Shown here: in pieces, positions 25,930-33,036 of the stretch
How the letters are laid out: every line of letters starts with the position of its first letter
How positions within the stretch are numbered: the first letter of the stretch is position 1
NCBI GenBank assembly: GCA_019911795.1
Contig: JAIOJS010000183.1
Coordinates: forward strand, 1-34,938
DNA from: Thermoanaerobaculia bacterium
GTDB taxonomy: Bacteria; Acidobacteriota; Thermoanaerobaculia; Multivoradales; JAIOJS01
Direction of reading: 5' to 3'
DNA length: 34,938 nucleotides
Position numbers and translations under genes: made by a program
Notes under the pieces: generated by a model
Told to the model about the DNA's origin: nothing
What the model saw: the letters and a program-made list of their open reading frames with translations, nothing else
Databases searched by the model: none

Positions 25930-26627
25930 TACAAGTCGAAGATGGTCTCCTGAAGTCTCCGATCCCCGCCTCGGAGGTCGCTGTGTCCAGGCGCCGTGGC
26001 TGGGCCCTGGTTGTCGGCACTCTTACGTTGGGCTTACTGCTACTTCTCGTCTTCGGCTTGTGGGTTGCAGATCCGGGACTGGTGTACTTGGACACCGGGT
26101 TCATCGCCAACCCTGGAATCTCGGAGAGCGGCCAGACGGAGGGCGAAGCGCGAGCGAGCCGAGAACTCGAGTCTCTGGCTCCCCGGGGACGATTCGTCGT
26201 CATCGACAGCTTCGGAGGGACGCTAAGTGTCTACCAGGGCGAAGACCTCTTGCGCCAAGCAGTTAGCTCTGCGGGAAGCGGTTCTGCGTTGAGAGACCCC
26301 CGCAACGGAAAGTTCTGGGTCTTCGAGACTCCGATCGGCGAACATCGAGTGCAGCGGAAGGCGCGAGATCCAGTTTGGAACAAACCGGACTGGGCCTTCG
26401 TCGAAGAAGGCAGAGTTCCTCCCCCACTAGGCCATCCCGAGAGAGCAGATCGGATCTCTCTGGGCGACTATGCGCTGTACCTCGGGGACGGCTATCTCAT
26501 TCACGGCACTCTGTTTCAAACGACCCTCGGAAATCGCGTGACGCACGGCTGTGTTCGTCTCGGAGACCAGGATCTGGAGTGGCTCTTCAACAACGTTCCA
26601 GTGGGGAGTCGAGTATGGATCTACTAG
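25926..26627 (+). CDS. Membrane-anchored L,D-transpeptidase (ErfK/YbiS type)
   Basis: A 233-aa protein with one N-terminal membrane anchor (~25-48, VVGTLTLGLLLLLVFGLWVA) and a periplasmic YkuD domain starting at RFVVIDSFGGTLSVYQGED. The active-site motif is canonical: IHGT with His193 and RVTHGCVRL with Cys209. TTG 25926 overlaps the preceding stop and has GGGAG 7 bases upstream; GTG 25983 is an alternative start that keeps the anchor. Placed directly behind a variant L,D-transpeptidase and before a membrane protein of unknown function, it is probably the main catalytic member of the cluster. Confidence 0.93.
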   Translation: MIQVEDGLLKSPIPASEVAVSRRRGWALVVGTLTLGLLLLLVFGLWVADPGLVYLDTGFIANPGISESGQTEGEARASRELESLAPRGRFVVIDSFGGTLSVYQGEDLLRQAVSSAGSGSALRDPRNGKFWVFETPIGEHRVQRKARDPVWNKPDWAFVEEGRVPPPLGHPERADRISLGDYALYLGDGYLIHGTLFQTTLGNRVTHGCVRLGDQDLEWLFNNVPVGSRVWIY

Positions 26628-27364
26628 AGAGCCATCAGGCGCGACTGGATCCGCCAAGTAGGAGGACTCCGGATCCGGACTCTGGCCCGCAGTCCCCCCG
26701 TCCATCCAGGGCCTTCCGTGGCCGTGGCGGACTCTGCCTATGGGTCCTAGTGATCGCTAGCCTCTGCACCAGGAGTGTTGGGGAGGCTCGACCGACCGAC
26801 GTACGATCCAACCTGTCGGCAACCGAGATCGAGTTGCAAGTCGCCCAAGCGGCTTTCCCGTACCTGGTTCTCGATCTGGCATCGAATACGATGGCGATCC
26901 GCATGAAGGGCCGGACGCTCGAGGTCATTCCCCTGCAGGGCCATCGATTGCTGAGAGCCGGTCGGCTAACGGCAACCCGGCAGCCCCTCGAGTTGCCAGC
27001 CCTCTGGCACGTGATCAAGCGCCCCCCCTCTCGACGCAAGGTGACCGCCCCTGCGACCCTGAGCGCGACGGAGAACCCCTTGGACCCACCACCGGCGGCC
27101 GCTGGGGAGACCCCACCACCCCCTGACGTCTACGACTTCGAGACCCATCAAGGTTGGACGGTCGAGATTGGCCGCGAGTTAATCGAACCCACCCGAGTTC
27201 AACTCTGGCGCCAGGCTCTGACGGATGGCTGGGCGACACGACGCGGCAAGATTCGCTCGCGGCCCGATCGACTGGTACTAGAGATGTCGCCCGAGTCGGC
27301 CACCCGACTCCACCATCTAATCCGTCCCGACATACCGATTCTGATCCTAGCCACGGCCCCTTGA
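26615..27364 (+). CDS. Membrane-anchored protein of unknown function in the L,D-transpeptidase cluster
   Basis: A 249-aa product starting at ATG 26615, which has GGGGAG 6 bases upstream and overlaps the end of the L,D-transpeptidase gene by 13 bases. The track's start at 26375 is a shadow inside that gene. A Pro/Arg-rich cytoplasmic head precedes one membrane helix (~41-58, LCLWVLVIASLC). The outer part includes PYLVLDLASNTMAIRMKGRTL, which resembles the first strands of the YkuD fold, but no HGC active site follows. A PPPAAAGETPPPP linker lies in the middle. It could be a partner or scaffold for the two enzymes; this is inference from gene order only. Confidence 0.82.
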   Translation: MDLLESHQARLDPPSRRTPDPDSGPQSPRPSRAFRGRGGLCLWVLVIASLCTRSVGEARPTDVRSNLSATEIELQVAQAAFPYLVLDLASNTMAIRMKGRTLEVIPLQGHRLLRAGRLTATRQPLELPALWHVIKRPPSRRKVTAPATLSATENPLDPPPAAAGETPPPPDVYDFETHQGWTVEIGRELIEPTRVQLWRQALTDGWATRRGKIRSRPDRLVLEMSPESATRLHHLIRPDIPILILATAP

Positions 27365-27563
27365 GATCGCTGGACTAGGGCAGCCTGCACCGTTCGAGAG
27401 CGGCAAGAATCACGCCCAACGAAGAATACGCCTCCTTTCCTCTTGACGAAACGACTGGCGAGCGAGTCTCCACCGGCGACCCAATCTGTATGACAAGAAT
27501 CATAGTTCCTGGCGCTCCACAGGCGCACAGTTAATACGTTGTGGAACTTGGCAGGAGAGAGCC

Positions 27564-28229
27564 ATGATGAGAACCCGGTGTCACACGAACTCCGTTTGTC
27601 GGGACCTCTTGGTGGGAGTGGTTCTTCTGTCGCTGGCCGGGACGGCCTTTGGATCGGGTCGTGGCGGCGACCTCGTGGCGGAACCGTTCGACCACGAACT
27701 GTCCCGGGCTTCCCCGTCCCCCACATCTCCGGAGAGCGAACCCGTCGTCCAAGGCACTACCCCCCTGACGTCCTTCCGACTTGCCGGCTCGGCTTTCAAG
27801 CCCCGCGCGACCGATGTCACCGCAACCACCAACTCCAACGGCTCCTGCGCCTACGCTGCGGCGGGCAATGCGAGCACAGTCTGGAACGTCTCTCCGAACC
27901 TGCCGCAGGGTGCGATTGTCGACACTCTGCGGATCTACTACAACGACACGTCGGCTAGCAACTCCACCGCCTGGTTCACTGTCTACGACCTCTACGGCTC
28001 AATCGCTCAGGAGTGGCCCGTCAGCTCGAACACCAGCGGCGGAAACAGCTTCAACGACAGCGCTCAGATCAATCACACTGTCGACTACGGCGTCTACTCG
28101 TACCTGGTCAACTGGCGCCCCGCCGTCTCGGGCAGCACGATGCAACTGTGCGGAGTCCGGCTGTTCTACGTCGCACCCACGCTCTTCAGTGATGGATTCG
28201 AGTCCGGCAACACGTCGGCCTGGAACTGA
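27564..28229 (+). CDS. Secreted protein with C-terminal DGFESG tail (paralogue A)
   Basis: A 221-aa exported protein (signal LLVGVVLLSLAGTAFG). The core contains NASTVWN, LPQGAIVDTLRIYYND, TAWFTVYDLYG and a late LCGVRLFY, a beta-sandwich-like pattern I do not recognise by name. It ends FSDGFESGNTSAWN; the same tail (F-x-DGFE-x-G...W) closes the protein at 30945 and recurs in other secreted proteins of this bacterial type, so it may be a sorting or anchoring tag. AGGAG precedes ATG 27564. The next gene is a clear duplicate. Confidence 0.87.
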   Translation: MMRTRCHTNSVCRDLLVGVVLLSLAGTAFGSGRGGDLVAEPFDHELSRASPSPTSPESEPVVQGTTPLTSFRLAGSAFKPRATDVTATTNSNGSCAYAAAGNASTVWNVSPNLPQGAIVDTLRIYYNDTSASNSTAWFTVYDLYGSIAQEWPVSSNTSGGNSFNDSAQINHTVDYGVYSYLVNWRPAVSGSTMQLCGVRLFYVAPTLFSDGFESGNTSAWN

Positions 28230-28266
28230 GTTCCACTGGAACTTCGCCCCCTTGGAGGAATCGACC

Positions 28267-28851
28267 ATGAGAGAGATCAACAATCGGCTGTATGGCCTCG
28301 CCAGCGCGGTCGCCGCGCTGTGGCTTCTGACCGCCTGGCCGCTGGCGGCGCAGTCCTCCCTAGACGCTGGATCCTCGGAAGGAGAGGGTGAGACAGCGCC
28401 CGGCCCGAGTCAAGAGGACTCGGCGGTTCTCGGGAGCCTGGTGAACTTCAGGGTCGCCGGGTCCGCTCTGAGACCCCGTGAAACCAATGTCACTACAGCG
28501 GTCGATGGTGGTGGGGGTTGTGCCTATGTCGGTGGCGGCAATGCCTCCACCGTCTGGAACACACCGGTGTACCTACCTCAGGGAGCGACGGTGGATACCT
28601 TGAGAATGTACTACTACGACACCAGCGCTTCGAATACGACGGCCTGGTTCACGGTGTACGACCTCTACGGCGCGATCGTGCAAGAGTGGCCCGTCACGTC
28701 CAGCGGCAGTGCCGGAAATGGCCTTGCCGATAGCGTCCAGATCAATCATACGATCGACTACAACGTGAACTCGTACATGATCAACTGGCGCCCCCTCGTC
28801 GCGGGTAGCACCCTACAACTCTGCGGCTTCCGCATTTTCTATACCCAGTGA
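28267..28851 (+). CDS. Secreted protein, tandem paralogue B lacking the DGFE tail
   Basis: A 194-aa exported protein (signal ending PLAAQ) from ATG 28267 with GGAGG upstream; the track extends it to 27781 over paralogue A, which is a shadow. Its core matches paralogue A block by block: NASTVWN, LPQGATVDTLRMYY, NTTAWFTVYDLYGAI, INHTIDYNVNSY, LQLCGFRIFY. It then stops at FYTQ where paralogue A continues into the DGFESG tail. Two adjacent copies with 37 bases between imply tandem duplication and probable cotranscription. Confidence 0.88.
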   Translation: MREINNRLYGLASAVAALWLLTAWPLAAQSSLDAGSSEGEGETAPGPSQEDSAVLGSLVNFRVAGSALRPRETNVTTAVDGGGGCAYVGGGNASTVWNTPVYLPQGATVDTLRMYYYDTSASNTTAWFTVYDLYGAIVQEWPVTSSGSAGNGLADSVQINHTIDYNVNSYMINWRPLVAGSTLQLCGFRIFYTQ

Positions 28852-28939
28852 AACCGAGAGCCACTCTCGAGAAGCAAGGATTGCGCTAGGAGAATGGATC
28901 GGCGCGGCGTCGCGAGAGGAGGGTTGGCCCGGGATTGGC

Positions 28940-29737
28940 CTAGAGGGATGTCGGAGCGCGTTGACAACGGTCGCTGTCAACGCCAGAGGCTGGTCGGCTC
29001 CCGTAGCGACCTACGAGATCTGAGCACCACCCGGCGATCATGTCTTTGGTGGAACGAGGTCCTTGCAAGGGCGACCTCCACCGACTCTTGGAGCCTGCAG
29101 CCGAGCGGTACTCGATTCCGTCGAGATCGAAGGGTAGTCCCCCCGTTTGAATGTAGCGGTCAACGGTGCGGAAGATGAGATCGCGGCCGATGGGATCGAG
29201 TGTCAGGAATCGAATACCCATGCCTGGCCGCGAGCTCTTGCTCGGAGGGCCTTGACCAAGCCACACGACCTCACCCCGGCCTCGAATCAGGGTGAGCTCG
29301 TCGCCCAGCATGAGTTCCAGGTCGAGGCTTGTACCGACCGGGAGGAACTCGGCGGTGGGAAGGTACATGCCTCCCAGGGAAATGTCGCCCTGGCAGGCAA
29401 CCGTGAAGTCGCGCATCTCGCCAAAGACGACGCGAACCATTCCGCCGAACGGCATACGGTGATCCTTCCGAGCAGGCTCGCCGAGATCTTGGGTGGGCTT
29501 GAGCGGCGCTGGCCTAGCAGACGAGGGCGCGAAGGGAATCGGAGACGAGGCGACGGGCCTGGTTCTTGTGTGTTCCATACCTCGCCGTACCGCATGCTTC
29601 GTGCCAGCCCGCACCGCGCTCGCGAGAGGGGTCGTTGCTGGGATCCCTGACTCGGTTCCGCACCGATCCTCCTCGGAGGTCGAGACGTCGCGGGCGAGGC
29701 TGGTCAATGCTTCGGCGAGCCGCAGGCTCGTTGTCAC
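28940..29737 (-). CDS. PilZ-domain protein (c-di-GMP effector)
   Basis: The PilZ domain lies at about residues 85-195: RKDHR supplies the RxxxR arginines and DISLGGM the D/N-x-S-x-x-G motif, so c-di-GMP binding looks intact. Following strands (SLDLELMLGDELTLIRGRGEVVWL, then GMGIRFLTL) fit the PilZ barrel. No signal or membrane segment is seen, so it is cytoplasmic. The N-terminal 85 residues are low-complexity and the start is unclear: GTG 29737 has no Shine-Dalgarno, and ATG 29578 (212 aa) is an alternative. Its output partner is unknown. The plus-strand ORF 29147..29650 is its antisense shadow. Confidence 0.82.
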   Translation of the reverse strand: MTTSLRLAEALTSLARDVSTSEEDRCGTESGIPATTPLASAVRAGTKHAVRRGMEHTRTRPVASSPIPFAPSSARPAPLKPTQDLGEPARKDHRMPFGGMVRVVFGEMRDFTVACQGDISLGGMYLPTAEFLPVGTSLDLELMLGDELTLIRGRGEVVWLGQGPPSKSSRPGMGIRFLTLDPIGRDLIFRTVDRYIQTGGLPFDLDGIEYRSAAGSKSRWRSPLQGPRSTKDMIAGWCSDLVGRYGSRPASGVDSDRCQRAPTSL

Positions 29738-29929
29738 GGCGAGATTGCAAAGAGCTGGCGCATGACCAGCGCGGCGTGAATCCGAGCTGGGTCACCACAT
29801 CGTGGAGTCCAGTTTCCAGGTTCGGGATCCCGTTTCTGGGATCGTCTGTCGCTTAGTCGTCGCGCCGAGTCCGTGCCTGGCACTGTTTCCTGTTCGCAGT
29901 GGTCTGGACCGGTTGGCAAGTCGACAGAG

Positions 29930-30403
29930 CTAGCGGAAGTAGCGCCAGCCCGCCAGGAGATCTGGCTCGCGGAGGATCAATTCGTCCCCGTGCACCTCGT
30001 GAGCCAGCGGAATCGGCCGGCAAAGACCACTGCTTTGGTTAACCTCCGATAGGCGCGTTGTCGTCTCGCACTTGTTGTCGATGACCCACTCTCCCTGAGC
30101 CGAAAAACCTCGACGCGTCTTGCTGTGGTTCTCGCTGGTGTTGAACCCCACCTGCACCACGCCGTTCTCGTCACGACCGACCAGGAACTCGACCTCCTGG
30201 TTGCCGGCGTTCAGGAAGCGGTAGAAGCGCACATCGAGGGGCTCAAAGTCCCGCAGATCGATCCTCACCACGCCCTGCTGATCGGGTTTCACCAGCTCGA
30301 GGCTCGCTTGGCCGAACCAGACATCCATCGCTAGCTCGATTCCCAGGAAAATTCCGAGGAATCCCAGCACAGCGAGAATACCGACCTTGGGTGTGAGTTT
30401 CAT
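29930..30403 (-). CDS. Membrane-anchored DUF2318-like protein with lost cysteines
   Basis: A 157-aa protein from ATG 30403: a membrane anchor (~8-25, GILAVLGFLGIFLGIELA) then a domain whose order matches DUF2318 Fe-S membrane proteins (DVRFYRF, EVEFLVGRDENGVVQVGF, a G[FY] turn, then a GLCRPIPL near the end corresponding to GGCNPxxL). The first Cys pair of that family is missing: the place reads FNTSENHSKTRRGF, and only NKCE and GLC keep cysteines. Metal binding is thus probably reduced or changed. The family match is by pattern only. The track's start at 30511 is rejected because the extra 36 residues are Arg/Glu-rich low complexity before a natural anchor. Confidence 0.7.
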   Translation of the reverse strand: MKLTPKVGILAVLGFLGIFLGIELAMDVWFGQASLELVKPDQQGVVRIDLRDFEPLDVRFYRFLNAGNQEVEFLVGRDENGVVQVGFNTSENHSKTRRGFSAQGEWVIDNKCETTTRLSEVNQSSGLCRPIPLAHEVHGDELILREPDLLAGWRYFR

Positions 30404-30944
30404 ACTTGTTTCCGTCTCCTGCCTGTTGCGACCGGCGAACCCGCTCTCGACGCGGTCGCTCTGCTCAGTCTCTCGGCGAGTAGTCTCGACCCTCTTGGTG
30501 GCTGCAAACAAGTTCGCCGGCGAACCGCCCGTCCCCAGGGTCGATCATCGATTTTGCTCAGCTCGTAGCTGATTTTGTCCGCTAGGTTGACGCTGGAGCC
30601 CGACACTAGCGGGAACACGGTGGCCCTTAGTATAGGTACTTCGGTGCCGGGCTTCCTGGCCCCTTCGCATCCGATGCGCGCGAGGAGACTTCTGCCCTCC
30701 CAAAGACCGACCTTCTCGCCGCGTCGCTGGCTCGGTAGGACTCCGCGCGACTGAACCAGTGTCCGACGAAGGTTCCTCGAGGATCGAGGGCTCTGGGCAC
30801 GAATGGGATTGGTTTGAGAGGTTGATCGCGGCCGTCAATCGCCCCAGGAGTCTGGTTGCGTTGCCGATGGCCCCATCGAAGCCTGTTTGGCGCAGGGATA
30901 GCTATCGGTAAAGAAAGCCTCACCCACGAGATCTGGAGAAAGTA
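30404..30944. other. Divergent intergenic region without a supported gene
   Basis: About 540 bases separate the DUF2318-like gene from the secreted DGFE-tail gene. ORFs here (30400..30618, 30545..30838, 30627..30923, all minus) overlap each other, are Arg/Ser-rich and lack motifs. I see no clear hairpin or phased repeat. Promoters for both flanking genes must lie here, but I cannot place them. Confidence 0.5.
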
Positions 30945-31664
30945 ATGCGCATTGATAGCCCTACCCTATTCCTGACACTGGCCTCCATCCCGATGCTCGT
31001 AGCCAGCCCTTCGGCCGCGCAGACGACCGTGCTTTGGCAAGCCTCCTCTGGCCTTTTCCCTGATCAGGGAACCAGGCCCTGGACTTTGACGGATACGGCA
31101 GAGCCCGAGGATCCAACGCTCGGTGCCGGCGCGCTCACACTGGCCACCGACGCGAACGCGGAGATCCTCTACTATGGGCAGACGGCCGAGCACGTGGCCA
31201 TTCCTTCGGAACTGGTTATCGAGACGACCTTGCAACTCGTGTCGGGCTCGAGTTCCTCGAACGCCAAAGGGTCCGTGATCGTGGCCTTCACGCTCGCACC
31301 CGAGTTCGGAAACAGTCTCCATATCGGTGTCGATGACATCTTTCTTCTCGACGACAACAACCTCAGGGGAGACAGTGCCGTGGTCGAAACCGACGACGGG
31401 TTCCATACCTACCGCATCGAGGTCGACAGCTTCGGAGAGGTGGTCGTGCTCTACGACGGGGTTGTGACCCTGAGCAGCAGCTCGTTCGTTAGCAGCCCGG
31501 CGAACGGACCGGATCCCCGGGTGATCTGGGGGATGGCATCCACCGAATCTCAGGGCGTCGCCGACTGGCTATCCTTCGAGCACAATGCAGGAGAGCCGGC
31601 CCTGTTCGAGGACGGCTTCGAGACCGGAGACATTGGGGCCTGGTCGTCTTCCTCGGGGAACTAG
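30945..31664 (+). CDS. Secreted beta-rich protein with DGFE tail
   Basis: A 239-aa exported protein (signal ASIPMLVASPSAAQ). The mature part has alternating strands typical of a concanavalin/LamG-like sandwich (LVIETTLQLVSGSSSS, FHTYRIEVDSFGEVVVLYDG), which suggests glycan binding, though no family is certain. It ends LFEDGFETGDIGAWSSSSGN, the same tail as the protein at 27564. GGAG lies 8 bases before ATG 30945. Both neighbours are on the opposite strand, so it is monocistronic. Confidence 0.87.
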   Translation: MRIDSPTLFLTLASIPMLVASPSAAQTTVLWQASSGLFPDQGTRPWTLTDTAEPEDPTLGAGALTLATDANAEILYYGQTAEHVAIPSELVIETTLQLVSGSSSSNAKGSVIVAFTLAPEFGNSLHIGVDDIFLLDDNNLRGDSAVVETDDGFHTYRIEVDSFGEVVVLYDGVVTLSSSSFVSSPANGPDPRVIWGMASTESQGVADWLSFEHNAGEPALFEDGFETGDIGAWSSSSGN

Positions 31665-31803
31665 ACTGGTCCTCTGAGGGTGGACACCCCGGAAACCACT
31701 CGCGGGGACTATGGCTCCGCCGGAAGAGGTCTCGGCCGGAAGCTGTCTGCCGTAAGAGGTATCAGGCGACTAGTCGGAGAGCCCAGATCGTCGCGGTCGC
31801 CGC

Positions 31804-32625
31804 TCAGTCGATCGGTGACAACAGCTCTGGATGGGTGACCAACGGACGGACTCCGTGGGCGTGGTCTTCCTCGAAGACGTTGCTCTGACACCAGCGACTG
31901 AGGCTGGTGATATCGAGCTGGGCGCACTGCGGCCGGACGCTCCAGGTGACCTGAAGCGGCGAACAATTCTGGTCGTCGTAGCTGGGTCCGGTGGTCGAAC
32001 CGCGAAAGACCACGGGCTCTCCCGTTCCGGCGGGGAGCGACTTGGCCTGATGATAGCCATCGACGACGGCCCCTGCGTCCATGGCACCGAAGGCCAGAGC
32101 CGAGGGGTCGTTGACCAAGGCAAAAACCTGGGCCTCGACCCGCAGATCGGGGTTGGCACAGCTGGCCGACAAACAGGCCCCCAGACCCACTCCGGGAGTT
32201 ACGTCGCAGGAGCTATAAACCCAGTGAACCTCGACGGTGTCGCCGGCTTCTACTCCGTGGCATGAGTTCTCTGACAATGGGGTCAGCACCTCTGCGGGCA
32301 GGGACGAGACGAGGTTGCACTGATAGCCGCCGCCTCGGCCGTCTTCACCACCCGCCGCCACCACCGAAAAGTCCCTGGCTCGGTGCTCAGCGCTGACATG
32401 GAAGTGGATGTTGCACAAGTTCATCCGGGTGGGTTCAGGTGCCAGCGAGAACCGTCGTGGGCTGGTGCCGGCGGGCTGGTCAATATCCCGCGGTGTCTGG
32501 GGTCCGAACCCCTCGCACACGCCGTCGACGGACACCGAAGCGTGATCGTCTCCCCCGCCCTCGGCCGTTGCCGTCGAAGCTAGAAAGACCACAGAGAGGA
32601 CGATGAATCGCTGCAACAGGTTCAA
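31804..32625 (-). CDS. Delta-class carbonic anhydrase, secreted
   Basis: A periplasmic or secreted zinc enzyme interconverting CO2 and bicarbonate. The 273-aa product has a signal peptide (FIVLSVVFLASTATA-E) and the family's blocks in order: CEGFGPQTPRDID, FSLAPEPTRMNLCNIHFH with the zinc-binding histidines, VEVHWVYSSCDV, ANPDLRVEAQVFALVND, STTGPSYDDQNCSPLQVTWSVRP, SNVFEEDHAHGVR. This is the delta class first known from diatoms and also found in marine proteobacteria. Start: the track's TTG 32652 has no Shine-Dalgarno; TTG 32625 has AGGAG 8 bases upstream and begins directly before the signal peptide, so I prefer it. Similarity to marine bacterial sequences as I recall them suggests a CO2-variable or marine-type habitat and possible transfer. 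Confidence 0.92.
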   Translation of the reverse strand: MNLLQRFIVLSVVFLASTATAEGGGDDHASVSVDGVCEGFGPQTPRDIDQPAGTSPRRFSLAPEPTRMNLCNIHFHVSAEHRARDFSVVAAGGEDGRGGGYQCNLVSSLPAEVLTPLSENSCHGVEAGDTVEVHWVYSSCDVTPGVGLGACLSASCANPDLRVEAQVFALVNDPSALAFGAMDAGAVVDGYHQAKSLPAGTGEPVVFRGSTTGPSYDDQNCSPLQVTWSVRPQCAQLDITSLSRWCQSNVFEEDHAHGVRPLVTHPELLSPID

Positions 32626-33036
32626 GACTATGTCTCCTAGGGTCGGGCTCAAAGGCTGAAACGGTACTGGCGAACGAATCGGATCGACTCAAGCCTAGCA
32701 TTCTCAGTCCTTGGAGCCTCTGGGCGGAGGTCTAAGGGAAAGACCCTTAAAGAAATCGCCGCCCCGCTGGTCTCTGGATCGCCGTGCCCGGCTTCGTCGC
32801 GCGGCGCTTTTGAATAGCCTTGCGTCGCCCTCTGGCAACACAACGCAAGCCCAGGGCGGTCCGGGCCCCTGGCTGGCTCCAACGTCGCAGGCATAGGCAG
32901 ACTCCCTCGCGAGAGGATCGACCCGATGAGGTTCAGAACCGGCCCCTTCGCCTCAACGCAGTCTGCACGTCCGGTCCCCTAGCATCCTCCCGTCGCCCGA
33001 TCGATCGACGTCGGCGCCGACGACAAGGAGTTGTTC
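32626..33036. other. Divergent intergenic region without a supported gene
   Basis: This gap separates the carbonic anhydrase from the beta-helix protein. It holds a small perfect hairpin TAAGGG-AAAGA-CCCTTA (about 32735-32751) with no T tract. The plus ORF 32820..33500 is Arg-rich and out of frame with the real gene at 33037. Confidence 0.5.

Noticed and set aside
26375-26614. N-terminal extension of the third cluster gene
   Set aside because: Arg/Ser-rich and inside the preceding L,D-transpeptidase gene; ATG 26615 has a good Shine-Dalgarno sequence.
29147-29650. 167-aa plus-strand ORF
   Set aside because: Antisense to the PilZ gene, which shows RxxxR and DxSxxG motifs in the minus frame.
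29815-29850. Inverted repeat GGATCCCG/TGGGATC
   Set aside because: Short, no T tract, no clear relation to a gene start or end.
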